Positions 1 to 9,428 of a stretch of 64,000 nt of DNA are shown here, piece by piece. The notes beneath the pieces were generated by a model. The model ran no database searches, was not told the origin of the DNA, and saw only the letters and a program-made list of their open reading frames with translations. This DNA is from Brucella pseudintermedia (lineage in GTDB: Bacteria > Pseudomonadota > Alphaproteobacteria > Rhizobiales > Rhizobiaceae), in contig NZ_WBWE01000001.1 in NCBI RefSeq assembly GCF_008932435.1, positions 124,001-188,000 of the forward strand. Direction: 5' to 3'. Position 1 is the first letter of the stretch; the number at the start of each line of letters is the position of its first letter. The position numbers and the translations under genes are program-made.

Positions 1-1
1 A

Positions 2-343
2 TTTGAGACCATCCCATCCCATCAGCTTCCGGGACGCAGCAAAAGCGAAAGCGCGCTTTCCGGCTGGCGCAGCGATGGCAAGATATCGCTTGACCAGATC
101 GTCGAAAAGCTGCGCGCCTTTGAAAGCAGCTCCCAGACGGACCCGGCGGACCGGTTCCCAGACGAGGACAGCCTTTGGGGCAACCCGGTTTCCACCACTC
201 ATCGTGACCATGCATCGATTGATGATGAATTTCACCGGCCATCGCCTTTGAAGCCGCAAACTCCACTCAGCCTCGACACGAAGCAGAGCATTGAGAAGAT
301 GGGTGAACTGGTGCGCAGTTTCCGCAAGGACCGTGAGCGCTAG
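2..343 (+). CDS. C-terminal fragment of an unrecognised protein
   Basis: An open frame runs in from the left edge and stops at TAG 341-343, giving about 113 residues with no start in the window. It is polar and rich in Ser, Asp, Glu, Arg and Pro, with no membrane segment. The end is a short charged helix-like stretch (Ser-Ile-Glu-Lys-Met-Gly-Glu-Leu-Val-Arg). The composition suggests a flexible tail of a larger soluble protein. I recognise no domain. It converges on the diguanylate cyclase gene, whose stop lies 8 bases away. A different ATG-initiated frame over the same bases ends at 251 and looks like a shadow. Confidence 0.55.
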   Translation, partial: FETIPSHQLPGRSKSESALSGWRSDGKISLDQIVEKLRAFESSSQTDPADRFPDEDSLWGNPVSTTHRDHASIDDEFHRPSPLKPQTPLSLDTKQSIEKMGELVRSFRKDRER

Positions 344-351
344 GCAAAACT

Positions 352-1143
352 TCAAGCGCAGACGCGGTTGCGGCCCATATTCTTTGCGGCATAAAGCATC
401 TTGTCTGCGCGGCGATAGAGATCCTTCGAGGTCTCGCGCCGGTCCCATATCGCAAGCCCGATACTGACGGTAACGCCAAGCTTTTCGTCGCCAAGATCGA
501 TTTCAAGCGTCGATATCGCCTTGCGAATTCGATTGGCAAGCTTGATCATCAATTCCGCGTCCATGTTCGGTGCGAGGACTGCGAATTCCTCGCCGCCCAG
601 CCGGGCGACAACGTCATGATATCGCGTGTAATCCCTGAGGCACCGCGCCACCTCCTGCAGGACGATATCGCCAACATCGTGCCCGTAAGTATCGTTCACG
701 GCCTTGAAGTGATCAAGGTCGATAATCATTAGTCCAACAGGCCGGTGAATACGGTCAAACTGGATCAGATATTCCTTTAGCGCCTCGTCGAAGTAACGCC
801 GGTTCTGCATTCCCGTCAGGCTGTCCGTCAGCGCGGCGTGCTCGAGGGTCTGCGACCGCTCGGAAAGATCCTGGGTGATGACCTGCAGTTTGCCGCGATC
901 CAGCGCATCGCTTCTAATTTGCGGATAGATCAGGAACAGCCCGCAAGCCAGCGTCGCAACCAGCACCCAGATCGTGATGTAGCTCAACTGGTCCAGCCGC
1001 GAAACCAGTTCCAAAGCATTCCCATCAATCGGCAAGGTCTGCAATTGTCCGATGTCGGCACGAGCCTGGTAGAGCAACAGCCCGATACCGACCATCAAAA
1101 CAATCAAAATAAAGAATGCCCGCTCCGATCTGTTAAACCGCAT
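352..1143 (-). CDS. membrane-anchored diguanylate cyclase (GGDEF)
   Basis: This 263-residue protein should make cyclic di-GMP from two GTP at the inner membrane. Two hydrophobic segments (about residues 9-26 and 56-73) flank a short presumed periplasmic loop. A linker around 80-104 looks helical, and the GGDEF domain fills roughly 105-260. The active-site loop is intact as GGEEF (183-187). An RxxD inhibitory site (Arg174, Asp177) lies at the standard spacing before it, so product feedback inhibition is expected. No EAL domain or recognisable sensor is present. It lies downstream of miaA on the same strand with a 41-base gap. Confidence 0.9.
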   Translation of the reverse strand: MRFNRSERAFFILIVLMVGIGLLLYQARADIGQLQTLPIDGNALELVSRLDQLSYITIWVLVATLACGLFLIYPQIRSDALDRGKLQVITQDLSERSQTLEHAALTDSLTGMQNRRYFDEALKEYLIQFDRIHRPVGLMIIDLDHFKAVNDTYGHDVGDIVLQEVARCLRDYTRYHDVVARLGGEEFAVLAPNMDAELMIKLANRIRKAISTLEIDLGDEKLGVTVSIGLAIWDRRETSKDLYRRADKMLYAAKNMGRNRVCA

Positions 1144-1184
1144 AATCCGCGCCCGCCTCTCCTGTTTCAGAGAGTGCCAGCGAG

Positions 1185-2111
1185 TTATTTCGTTGTCGTT
1201 AATTGAGTGAGAGCAGTATTAGAATTTGCTTGCACAGACCAACTGGCATCGAGCTGATTTCGAAACCATGTCGATTGACGCTTCGCGTATTGCCGCGTGG
1301 CGATGACCGAACGTTCGATGGCTTCATCTCGCGACAGCGAGCCTTCGATATATGCAGTGATTTCACGCACACCGATGGCCCTCATTGCAGGCAATGCCGG
1401 GTCCAGATCGAGCGCAAGCAATGCCTTGACCTCGTCAATCGCGCCATTGTCCCACATCAGCGCAAATCGCCTCGCAATGCGCTCCGAAAGCCATGCCCGA
1501 TCAGGCGCCAACACGATTTTGCGCGCGCTGTTGTCGTCGACCAGCGCCCGACCTTTGGTCTGCTGCCAGTCGAGAAGTGACTTTCCGGTACTCTCCAATA
1601 CTTCCAATGCCCGAACGATGCGCTGACTGTCGGAAGGTTTAAGTGTTGCGGCCATGTCTGGGTCGCGTTCACTGAGGACCCCGTGAAGAAACTCCGGTCC
1701 ATCCGTCTCCATGCGGCCTCGCCAATAAGCGCGAACATCGCCCGACACTTCGGGCATTTGCGACAACCCACCCAGCAATGCCCTGAAATAAAGCCCCGTA
1801 CCGCCGACAAAGATCGGGGTCCGGCCCTTCATCGGGGGCTGCGATAGCAGGCTGGCTACGTCATCCAGCCACCGTCCCGTGGAATAGGATATCGAAGGCG
1901 CGACGTGTCCATAGAGATGATGTTCCGCCGCAGCCAGATCAGCCTTGCCCGGCCGCGCGGTCAGAAGATCAAGAACATCGTAAACCTGCATGGAATCGGT
2001 GTTCACGATGAAGCCGCCGGTCTCTTGCGCCATGCGAACTGCAAGTGCCGACTTGCCGCTGGCCGTCGGGCCAGCTATCAGGATTGCATTCTTGACCGCA
2101 TCCTCACTCAT
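1185..2111 (-). CDS. miaA: tRNA dimethylallyltransferase MiaA
   Basis: MiaA transfers a dimethylallyl group to N6 of A37 in tRNAs that read codons starting with U. The 308-residue length is normal. The P-loop [11 protein letters not shown] lies near residues 14-24, followed by the conserved NTDSMQVY substrate segment and the [14 protein letters not shown] motif near residue 102. Its ATG (2109-2111) faces the serB start with fewer than 20 bases between them, so the two genes are divergent from a very short shared leader. The family assignment is firm. Confidence 0.96.
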   Translation of the reverse strand: MSEDAVKNAILIAGPTASGKSALAVRMAQETGGFIVNTDSMQVYDVLDLLTARPGKADLAAAEHHLYGHVAPSISYSTGRWLDDVASLLSQPPMKGRTPIFVGGTGLYFRALLGGLSQMPEVSGDVRAYWRGRMETDGPEFLHGVLSERDPDMAATLKPSDSQRIVRALEVLESTGKSLLDWQQTKGRALVDDNSARKIVLAPDRAWLSERIARRFALMWDNGAIDEVKALLALDLDPALPAMRAIGVREITAYIEGSLSRDEAIERSVIATRQYAKRQSTWFRNQLDASWSVQANSNTALTQLTTTK

Positions 2112-2128
2112 CGCCGGAATTGCTCTCC

Positions 2129-3028
2129 ATGTCCCAACAGGTTTCTCTCGTCGCCACCCTGATCGCCAATCCGGCTAAGGCTTCGCTCGCATCAGCGCTT
2201 GGGATTAAAGCCTCGGCGGCAGTGAATGCAACCGGGCTATACTGGCTGGCCGATGACATTGCCTGCGACATTCCGCTTCCTTTGGGAATCGGCAGCAAAG
2301 AAGCCGAAGCCCTGCTGCGTGATACGCTTGATGGCGCGCCAGTCGATGTGGTGGTGCAGGAACAGGAGCGTCGACGCAAGAAGATTCTTATTGCCGACAT
2401 GGATTCCACAATGATCCAGCAGGAATGCATTGACGAACTGGCAGAAGAAGCCGGTCTGCGCGAGCATGTGGCGGCAATCACCGCGCGCGCCATGAATGGC
2501 GAGATCGCGTTCGAGCCCGCCTTGCGCGAAAGGGTAGCTTTGTTGAAAGGACTGCCGCTCACCGTCATAGACAAGGTCATTTCAACGCGCATCACGCTGA
2601 TGCCCGGCGGGCCGGAACTGGTGCGCACCATGCGCAAACATGGCGCTTACACGGCGCTTGTGTCCGGCGGCTTTACCTCTTTCACGCAGCGCATTGCCGA
2701 AATGATCGGCTTTAACGAAGAGCGCGCAAACAGGCTGATCGATGATGGCGTGCATCTGACCGGCTTGGTTACGGAGCCCATTCTCGGTCGTGAAGCCAAG
2801 GTGGAGAAGCTCGTGGAAATCGCTGATCGTCTTGGCTTGACGCCGAACGATGCGATTGCGGTGGGCGATGGCGCGAACGATCTCGGCATGATCCAGCTTG
2901 CGGGAACCGGCGTTGCACTTCATGCAAAACCGGCCGTGGCAGCGCAGGCCCGGATGCGGGTTGACCATGGCGACCTGACCGCCCTCCTCTATATTCAGGG
3001 CTACAGAAAGACGGACTTCGTTCAATGA
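2129..3028 (+). CDS. serB: phosphoserine phosphatase SerB
   Basis: SerB hydrolyses phosphoserine in the last step of serine synthesis. It is a HAD-family enzyme with the nucleophile motif DMDST around residue 91, VSGGFTSF for motif II, and GDGANDLGM for the metal-binding motif. The first 75 or so residues form the small N-terminal domain usual in proteobacterial SerB. I chose ATG 2129 (299 residues). An in-frame TTG at 2120 would add only Met-Leu-Ser and crowd the divergent miaA start. The stop overlaps the next start as ATGA, implying translational coupling with the acetyltransferase. Confidence 0.96.
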   Translation: MSQQVSLVATLIANPAKASLASALGIKASAAVNATGLYWLADDIACDIPLPLGIGSKEAEALLRDTLDGAPVDVVVQEQERRRKKILIADMDSTMIQQECIDELAEEAGLREHVAAITARAMNGEIAFEPALRERVALLKGLPLTVIDKVISTRITLMPGGPELVRTMRKHGAYTALVSGGFTSFTQRIAEMIGFNEERANRLIDDGVHLTGLVTEPILGREAKVEKLVEIADRLGLTPNDAIAVGDGANDLGMIQLAGTGVALHAKPAVAAQARMRVDHGDLTALLYIQGYRKTDFVQ

Positions 3029-3567
3029 GCATCCTGGAAACGCCGCGCCTCATCATCCGAAACTGGGAAGATCGCGACCGCGATCTGTTCCACGTCATCA
3101 ATTCCGACGAAGAGGTCATGCGTTTCTTTCCGTTTCGCAGAAACCGCTCGCAATCGGATGAATTGTTCGACCGCCTCAAGAAGATGATTTCTGAAACGGG
3201 TCTCGGTTTCTATGCGCTGGAAGAAAAGGAAAGCGGTCAGTGCATCGGCTTTGCCGGTCTCGCCCGCACCGATCTCGAACCTCATTTACCGAACGGCAGC
3301 GTAGAAATCGGCTGGCGGCTGGCCACTCCCTTTTGGGGCAAAGGCTATGTAACCGAAGCGGGCAGAGCGCTGATCGACTACGCTTTCGGAACCCTCGGCC
3401 TCCCGGAGGTCGTCTCCTTTGCCGTCCACAACAACGAGCGGTCTACCTTCGTCATGGAGCGCATCGGTATGACCCGTGACTCGGCAAGCGATTTTGATCA
3501 TCCCGGTGTGCCGGACGAAACGCCGCATTTGAAGCGTCATGTTGTCTATCGTATTCAGGCGGACTGA
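3025..3567 (+). CDS. GNAT-family N-acetyltransferase (RimJ/RimL-like)
   Basis: This 180-residue protein opens with a TPRLIIRNWEDRD-type segment typical of RimJ/RimL-like acetyltransferases. It also carries the acetyl-CoA loop region GWRLATPFWGKGYVTEAG (about 93-110) and a C-terminal V-x-x-N-N-E-R-S motif. Such enzymes acetylate protein N-termini or small amines; the substrate cannot be read from sequence. It is coupled to serB by a 4-base overlap. It converges on the flavoprotein gene, sharing 13 bases at the 3' ends. Confidence 0.88.
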   Translation: MSILETPRLIIRNWEDRDRDLFHVINSDEEVMRFFPFRRNRSQSDELFDRLKKMISETGLGFYALEEKESGQCIGFAGLARTDLEPHLPNGSVEIGWRLATPFWGKGYVTEAGRALIDYAFGTLGLPEVVSFAVHNNERSTFVMERIGMTRDSASDFDHPGVPDETPHLKRHVVYRIQAD

Positions 3568-4733
3568 CCGGCGACCCAACCGGAAGACCACGCCCATTGA
3601 AAATTGTAGCCGCCGAGCCAGCCGGTAACATCGACCACTTCGCCGATGAAGAACAAGCCGGGCACGGATTTGGCTTCCATGGTCTTGGAGTCAAGATCGC
3701 GTGTATCGACCCCTCCGAGCGTAACTTCTGCGGTGCGATAACCTTCAGAACCGGCAGGTTTGATGCGCCAGTCATTTATCGCTGTCTCGACCCGGCGGAA
3801 CGTCTTGTCGGACATATCCGCCAGATGGCCGGTTGCGCCGACATCCTCTGCTATCGTCTGAGCCAGTTTCCTTGGAAGATATATGGCGAGTGCCGTCTGT
3901 AGCGCCTGCTTGCCGTTCTGCTTGCGCTGCTCGCGCAATGCTTCGAAAATGTCAGTTTCCGGCAGCATGGCTATGCGGATTTCGTCACCTTCGCGCCAGT
4001 AGGAAGAAATCTGCAAGATCGAAGGGCCGCTAATGCCCCGATGCGTAAACAGCATTGCCTCTGCAAACTTGGTTTTTCCGCAGGCGACAACCGCATCGAC
4101 GGCAACACCGGCGAGCGGCTTCAACCTTTCCAGCGTGTTGGGCTCAAACGTCAGCGGTACCAGCGCCGGTCGCGTTTCGACGATCCGCAATCCGAACTGG
4201 TTTGCGATATCGTAACCAAAGCCTGTCGCCCCCATCTTCGGGATGGATTTTCCGCCACAGGCCACAACCAGCGAGCGGCAACGGACGGGCCCGTCCGACA
4301 ATTTGAGCGAAAAACCATCCGCGGTTCTTTCGACCGAACTGACGCTGCAGCCAAGCTTCAGTCGCGCACCATGGCGCTTCATTTCTGCCAGCAGCATTTC
4401 AATTATCTGCAATGCCGAACCGTCGCAGAAGAGTTGTCCGAGCGTCTTCTCGTGATAGGTGATGCGATGCCGCTCGACCAGTGCAATGAAATCGCGCTGT
4501 GTGTAGCGGCTCAGGGCCGAGATACAGAAGTGCGGATTTTGCGAGAGATAATTCTTCGGGCTTGCATGCAGGTTGGTGAAATTGCAGCGCCCGCCACCCG
4601 ATATACGGATTTTCTCTCCGGCTGCCTTGGCGTGGTCCACGACCAATACGGAACGCCCGCGCTTCGCGGCTTCGATGGCGCACATCATGCCTGCCGCGCC
4701 AGCGCCTATGACCACAATATCGACTGTTTCCAA
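3555..4733 (-). CDS. BaiN/HI0933-family NAD(P)/FAD-dependent oxidoreductase
   Basis: A 392-residue flavoprotein of the HI0933 (YhiN/BaiN) family. The N-terminal FAD dinucleotide fold VVIGAGAAGMMCAIEAA occupies about residues 6-22. The family signature GEKIRISGGGRCNFTN follows near 39-54. The C-terminal segment GEVVDVTGWLGGYNFQWAWSSG is also diagnostic. The physiological substrate is poorly known. The gene stands alone on the minus strand, converging with the acetyltransferase. Family is sure, function is not. Confidence 0.9.
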   Translation of the reverse strand: METVDIVVIGAGAAGMMCAIEAAKRGRSVLVVDHAKAAGEKIRISGGGRCNFTNLHASPKNYLSQNPHFCISALSRYTQRDFIALVERHRITYHEKTLGQLFCDGSALQIIEMLLAEMKRHGARLKLGCSVSSVERTADGFSLKLSDGPVRCRSLVVACGGKSIPKMGATGFGYDIANQFGLRIVETRPALVPLTFEPNTLERLKPLAGVAVDAVVACGKTKFAEAMLFTHRGISGPSILQISSYWREGDEIRIAMLPETDIFEALREQRKQNGKQALQTALAIYLPRKLAQTIAEDVGATGHLADMSDKTFRRVETAINDWRIKPAGSEGYRTAEVTLGGVDTRDLDSKTMEAKSVPGLFFIGEVVDVTGWLGGYNFQWAWSSGWVAGQSA

Positions 4734-4822
4734 CTCACCCTACTCCGAATGGCGCCGGTCCATAGCACAGCCGAAGCTTATGAAACAGAAAGCTTTGCCA
4801 TTGCGGATAACCATAGGGAGGA

Positions 4823-6385
4823 TCAATTGATCCGGATAGTTACAAAACGCAGTTCGCCCGAACGTGAGGCCAGCATCAGGAGCGCATTCTTGCGCCCCTC
4901 GCGGCGCAACGCCTCGATGCGCTTCTTCACATCGTCCGGCGTTTTTACCGTCACCTGACCTATATCGACAATGACATCTCCGGTTTCGATGCGCTTTTCG
5001 CCAGCAGCGGAGCCAGGAGAGACATAAAGAACCGCGACACCTTCTACGTCTTCGGCAATGCCAAACTCACCGCGGACCTCATCGCTCAGTTCGCTGAGCT
5101 TCATCCCGAGCACGCTTGGAGCAGCCTCGCTTTTCTGATCCTTCTTCGGCGTATCCGGCGTTTCCACGCCTTCATCACCGCCCTCACCTTCAGGAAGCGG
5201 AGCCTGATCTTCCGTCGCAGCCTCGGTGCTCTTGTCGTCCTCGACCAGACGACCAAGCTTTACCTTCACCGTCTTTTCCTCACCCTGGCGAACCACGACG
5301 ATCTCGACTTCCTTGCCGACCGGGGTTTCTGCAACCAGTCGCGGCAGATCGCGAGCGGTATTGACCGGCTTGCCTTCATAACGGATTACGACATCGCCTG
5401 CTTCGATGGCCTTGTTGTCAACACCCGAGTTTTCGATCAATCCGGCAATCAGCGCGCCCTTGGCTTCCTTCAGCCCGAGGCTCTGCGCGATATCGTCGGT
5501 AACCGGTTGGATGCGCACACCGAGCCAGCCGCGGCGAACCTCGCCGAACTGCTTGAGCTGGTCGATCACACCAACAGCCATTTCCGCCGGAATGGCGAAG
5601 CCGATACCAATGGAGCCTCCCGATGGCGAGATGATCGCCGTGTTGATGCCGATCACCTTTCCTTCCATGTCGAACAGCGGACCGCCGGAATTGCCCCGGT
5701 TGATTGCCGCGTCGGTCTGGATGAAATCATCATAGGGGCCGGAATTGATGTCGCGCTTGCGGGCCGAGATAATACCGGCGGTTACCGTTCCGCCCAGACC
5801 GAACGGATTGCCGATCGCAAGCACCCAGTCGCCGATGCGCGCCTTTTCCGAATTGCCGAATTGAACAGCCTTCAGCGTGTGCTTGGAGGGGTCCACCTTA
5901 AGGATCGCCAGATCGGTCTTGATGTCCTTTCCGACAAGTTCCGCTTTCAGCTTGGAACCATCGTTGAAATTGACCTCGATTTCGTCGGCGTCGGCAATGA
6001 CGTGATTGTTTGTGACGATGAAACCCTTCTCGGCATCGATGACGAAGCCGGAACCCAGCGACTGGACCTTGCGCGATTCGTCACCTTGTGCGCCGCCATT
6101 GTCGCCGAAGAAGTCCTTGAAATATTCCTGGAACGGAGAGCCCTCCGGCACCTGCGGCATCGGCACAGCGCCGTCACCCTCCCCGTCGCCCTTGACGGTC
6201 TGGGAGGTCGAGATGTTCACGACCGCATCAAGCAAGCCCTCGGCCAGATCAGCAACAGAAGCCGGTCCTTGAGCCGCGATTGCCGGAGGCGTCCCCATCG
6301 AAAGAGTGCCGCCGACTGTCATCGCCCCCAATGCCACGGTTGCGAAAAGGGTGCGAGCAAATCCCGCCTTTGGTGCAATTGCCAT
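4823..6385 (-). CDS. degP: periplasmic serine protease, DegP/HtrA family
   Basis: A 520-residue Do-like protease-chaperone that clears misfolded envelope proteins. An N-terminal export signal (about 10-38, ending AIAAQG) is followed by a trypsin-like domain with the full triad: His128 in NNHVIA, Asp158 in DLAILK, Ser233 in GNSGGP. Two PDZ domains occupy roughly 280-370 and 425-510, joined by an acidic Glu/Asp/Pro-rich linker. It lies downstream of hflK-hflC and a DUF2065 gene, as in many alphaproteobacteria, which suggests joint membrane quality control. The 135-base gap before it could hold its own promoter. Confidence 0.95.
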   Translation of the reverse strand: MAIAPKAGFARTLFATVALGAMTVGGTLSMGTPPAIAAQGPASVADLAEGLLDAVVNISTSQTVKGDGEGDGAVPMPQVPEGSPFQEYFKDFFGDNGGAQGDESRKVQSLGSGFVIDAEKGFIVTNNHVIADADEIEVNFNDGSKLKAELVGKDIKTDLAILKVDPSKHTLKAVQFGNSEKARIGDWVLAIGNPFGLGGTVTAGIISARKRDINSGPYDDFIQTDAAINRGNSGGPLFDMEGKVIGINTAIISPSGGSIGIGFAIPAEMAVGVIDQLKQFGEVRRGWLGVRIQPVTDDIAQSLGLKEAKGALIAGLIENSGVDNKAIEAGDVVIRYEGKPVNTARDLPRLVAETPVGKEVEIVVVRQGEEKTVKVKLGRLVEDDKSTEAATEDQAPLPEGEGGDEGVETPDTPKKDQKSEAAPSVLGMKLSELSDEVRGEFGIAEDVEGVAVLYVSPGSAAGEKRIETGDVIVDIGQVTVKTPDDVKKRIEALRREGRKNALLMLASRSGELRFVTIRIN

Positions 6386-6520
6386 GAAGCCCTGCTCCGT
6401 TCCTGTCTGCTTGCAGTCGTTTAATTAGCGATAGATGTACTAAAGCTTGATCGCTGCAAAATACGGCCTGTTTACGGCCTCGCATAGACCGCAGACGATA
6501 AATAACGGAGGGAAAACGGC

Positions 6521-6706
6521 TTATCCCCTGACAAGCCAGACAATGCCGACGCCAATTGCAAGGGCAGCAATCCCGGCGATGCGCAGCATGTTCTCCGGCG
6601 TCTCGCTCGCCTCACGCGCAAGCTTCTTCGCCAAAGAAGGAAAGCCGCCGTAGAGCAGCCCTTCGAGAACGAAGAGAAGACCTACGGCGGCTAAAAAATC
6701 GCTCAT
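6521..6706 (-). CDS. DUF2065 (YjeT-like) small membrane protein
   Basis: A 61-residue protein with two hydrophobic helices (about 3-19 and 41-59) around a basic middle segment. The pattern LLFVLEGLLYGGFPSLAKKL matches the DUF2065/YjeT family, which usually sits directly after hflC. Function is unknown; association with the HflKC membrane complex is only suggested by this conserved neighbourhood. It lies 18 bases after hflC on the same strand. Confidence 0.8.
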   Translation of the reverse strand: MSDFLAAVGLLFVLEGLLYGGFPSLAKKLAREASETPENMLRIAGIAALAIGVGIVWLVRG

Positions 6707-6724
6707 GAGCGTTTGCCCCGGCTG

Positions 6725-7627
6725 TTACTGGGCCGGCGTTGCCAGCCTGCCGCCAGCGTCCCGGAAGAACTTGAAGAACTCCGAGTCCGGCGAGAGAACC
6801 AGCGTTGTGTCCGGTGTCTCAAGTGCTTCACGATAAGCGGACATCGACCGGTAGAAGGCGAAGAATCCGGGGTCCTTGCTGGCAGAGCGCGCGAAGATCT
6901 CACTGCGCTGGGCATCGCCTTCACCGCGAAGGATTTCCGATTCCTTGCGCGCTTCAGCCAGCGTTTCGACGACCTGACGGTCGGCAACAGCACGGATGCG
7001 CTGGGCGGCTTCACGGCCCCGGGCGCGCAGGCGCTCCGCCTCGGCCAGACGTTCCGCCTTCATGCGGTCATAGGTCTGCTGCGAGACTTCGGCAGTCAGG
7101 TCGGTACGGCGAATGCGAACATCCGCGATGGTAAGGCCAAGCGACGTCGCGTCAGGACGAAGCTGGTCCCGCACTTCACGCATCATATCGCCGCGCTCTT
7201 CCGAAAGCGCCGCTTCAAAACCACGCTGGCCGTAAACGCTGCGCAATGCGGCATCCAGACGGGTGCGCAGACGCTGCTCGGCAAGGAGCGTGCTGCCCGA
7301 AACGGTTTCGCGGAACTTGCGCGCGTCGGTGATGCGATAAACGAGGAAGGCATCGACGTCATAGAACTTGCCGCCCGAAACCTGAACGCGGATATCGTCC
7401 AGATCGAAGCGCAGCAGGCGGTCATCGATCAACTGCACGGTATCGGCATCCAGGAAGCCGAAAGGCAGCTTGAAATAGATGCCCGGGTCCGTCTTCACAT
7501 CGACAATCTGGCCGAAACGAAGCACGATAGCCTGCTGACGCTCGGATACGATGAACGTGGCGGAGTAGATCAGGAAAGCGATGACGGCGATGATGCCGCC
7601 AATGATTGGAAGCCTGTTCTGGGCCAT
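6725..7627 (-). CDS. hflC: protease modulator HflC
   Basis: HflC pairs with HflK in a large SPFH-domain membrane complex that surrounds and restrains the AAA+ protease FtsH. The 300-residue protein has one N-terminal transmembrane helix (about 7-27), the SPFH/band-7 domain (about 28-190), and an Arg/Ala/Glu-rich coiled coil (about 190-245). Its ATG overlaps the hflK stop by one base (TAATG), so translation is probably coupled. Gene pair and order are classical. Confidence 0.95.
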   Translation of the reverse strand: MAQNRLPIIGGIIAVIAFLIYSATFIVSERQQAIVLRFGQIVDVKTDPGIYFKLPFGFLDADTVQLIDDRLLRFDLDDIRVQVSGGKFYDVDAFLVYRITDARKFRETVSGSTLLAEQRLRTRLDAALRSVYGQRGFEAALSEERGDMMREVRDQLRPDATSLGLTIADVRIRRTDLTAEVSQQTYDRMKAERLAEAERLRARGREAAQRIRAVADRQVVETLAEARKESEILRGEGDAQRSEIFARSASKDPGFFAFYRSMSAYREALETPDTTLVLSPDSEFFKFFRDAGGRLATPAQ

Positions 7628-8769
7628 TACTGATTACCTCCGCTCGGGGTCGTCGTAGTCGCATTCACACCGGGGCGTGGCTGGCGCATGAGTTCGTTCA
7701 GCGGCAGATAAGGCACGACATCCTTTCCGGGTTCGACAATAACTTTCTTGGTGCTCTTCAGCACCTGTTCCATGGTTTCTAGGAACAGGCGGTTGCGGGT
7801 GACTTCAGGCGCCTTCTGGTATTCACCAAGAACGGAGCTGAAACGCTGCGCCTCACCTTCAGCGTCCTGAACGACGCGGTTCTTATAGGCCGCCGCTTCT
7901 TCGCGAAGCTGGGCTGCCTCACCGCGGGCCTGACCGAGCTTCTGGTTCGAATACTGGTTCGATTCTTCCACGAAACGATCTTCGTCCTGTTCGGCGCGCT
8001 GCACTTCATCGAAGGCATCAGCCACTTCCCGCGGAGGCGCTGCATCTTCGATGGACACGGCATTGATCAGGATACCCGCCTTGTAAGTGTCGAGCGTTTG
8101 CTGAACGATATCGCGAACGCTCGTTGCAATAGCCGCACGGTTGTCACGGAAAACATCCTGAGCGGGGCGACGTCCGACGATTTCGCGGATCGCGCTCTCA
8201 GAAACCTGCTGCACCATCGCATCGGGATTATCGACGTTGAACAGATATGCCTGTGGATCCGAGACACGGTAAAGAACCGAGAACTGAACGTTGACGATAT
8301 TCTGGTCACCCGTCAGCATCAAGCCCTGTGTTGCGCCCCGGTTGCCTTGTCCGCCAATGTTGATCTGCTTCTCTACGATCTGCGCCTTTTCATAGGTTTC
8401 GATCGGCCACCAGTGGAAATGCAGGCCCGGTTCAGACACTTCTTCCTTCGGCTTGCCGAAGCGCAGCTCGACGGCGAGTTCGTCCGGCTGCACGGTATAG
8501 ATCGACTGGAAAAGCCAGAAGCCGATAACGGCTGCACCGATCAGGAACAGAACGCCCCGATTGCTGCCGCCTTTGCCACCGCCACCGGGGAAGACCTGCT
8601 TCAGACGGTCTTGGCCCTTGCGCAGAATATCCTCGAGATCAGGTGGAGTGTTCTGGCCGCCTCCACGAGGACCTTTCGGTCCTTGTCCCCATGGGCCGCC
8701 ATTATTGTTGTTATTATCGCCGCCGCCGCCCCATGGGCCGCCGCCACCATTCTGATTACTCCAGGGCAT
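7627..8769 (-). CDS. hflK: FtsH protease activity modulator HflK
   Basis: HflK is the partner of HflC. The first 70 residues are Gly/Asn/Pro-rich and low in complexity. A transmembrane helix follows near 75-95, then the SPFH domain, a Gln/Glu/Ala coiled coil, and a Pro-Gly-Thr-rich tail. I prefer ATG at 8769 (380 residues): a GAGG-type ribosome site lies just before it, and the upstream GTG at 8775 falls inside that site. The run of Asn codons is an imperfect trinucleotide repeat. It precedes hflC in the operon. Confidence 0.94.
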   Translation of the reverse strand: MPWSNQNGGGGPWGGGGDNNNNNGGPWGQGPKGPRGGGQNTPPDLEDILRKGQDRLKQVFPGGGGKGGSNRGVLFLIGAAVIGFWLFQSIYTVQPDELAVELRFGKPKEEVSEPGLHFHWWPIETYEKAQIVEKQINIGGQGNRGATQGLMLTGDQNIVNVQFSVLYRVSDPQAYLFNVDNPDAMVQQVSESAIREIVGRRPAQDVFRDNRAAIATSVRDIVQQTLDTYKAGILINAVSIEDAAPPREVADAFDEVQRAEQDEDRFVEESNQYSNQKLGQARGEAAQLREEAAAYKNRVVQDAEGEAQRFSSVLGEYQKAPEVTRNRLFLETMEQVLKSTKKVIVEPGKDVVPYLPLNELMRQPRPGVNATTTTPSGGNQ

Positions 8770-8895
8770 CCTCACCTCTCGTCCAGGCGACGGGAAAGCG
8801 AGCTGCCCACTCCCGTCATCAACTAATGTTTCCGTTTTATAGGCATCGGGAGGTCCGCTTTCAACGCGAAGACGACAAAATTCGTGAACTATGCT

Positions 8896-9420
8896 TTACA
8901 CAGCACGTTTTTCGTACACGAAATAGCGCGTTGGGTGGCTGTCCCTGTCACCGGCGGGCACGTCCTCCTGTGAAACGACCTGCCAGACTTGCGGATCGAT
9001 TTCCGGAAAATGTGTATCTCCATCGATATTGGCGAGAACACGCGTCAAATGAATTCTGTCCGCGAGGGGAAAAGCCTGCGCATAAATGTTTCCGCCACCT
9101 ATGATGCAAACTTCCCCGGCCCCCATGTCAGCAGCCTGTCTTTGTCCAAGCGCTATCGCCTCATCAAGAGAACCGACAGTGCTGGCACCTTCAACCTGAA
9201 ATCCGTTATTCCTCGACACCACGATATTGGGCCGTCCCGGCAAGGGCCGACCAATAGAGTCCCATGTCCGCCGCCCCATGATGACAGGTTTGCCCAGCGT
9301 CAGCGCCTTGAAGCGCTTGAGATCGGTCGAAAGCCGCCATGGCATGTCATTATCACGTCCGATAACGCCATTTTCCGCGGCAGCAACAATGATCGATACA
9401 ATCGGCTTGGGAGCGGACAT
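8896..9420 (-). CDS. folA: dihydrofolate reductase
   Basis: FolA reduces dihydrofolate with NADPH, restoring the cofactor that ThyA oxidises. The 174-residue protein carries the usual landmarks: VAAAENGVIGRDNDMPW (Met20-loop region), LGKPVIMGRRTWDSIGRPLPGR for NADPH binding, and the C-terminal IIGGGNIYAQAF segment. ATG 9420 is chosen because an upstream TTG (9432) overlaps its ribosome-binding GAGG. The thyA stop is only 8 bases away, so thyA-folA is an operon. Confidence 0.96.
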   Translation of the reverse strand: MSAPKPIVSIIVAAAENGVIGRDNDMPWRLSTDLKRFKALTLGKPVIMGRRTWDSIGRPLPGRPNIVVSRNNGFQVEGASTVGSLDEAIALGQRQAADMGAGEVCIIGGGNIYAQAFPLADRIHLTRVLANIDGDTHFPEIDPQVWQVVSQEDVPAGDRDSHPTRYFVYEKRAV

Positions 9421-9428
9421 GTCGGACC

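Noticed and set aside
4041-4958. 305-residue plus-strand frame across the flavoprotein gene
   Set aside because: It lies antisense to a clear HI0933-family gene, has no family resemblance, and reflects GC-rich codon shadows.
8643-9104. 153-residue plus-strand frame spanning the hflK 5' region and folA
   Set aside because: Antisense to two sure genes; its Arg/His-rich content is a shadow of Gly/Asn codons.
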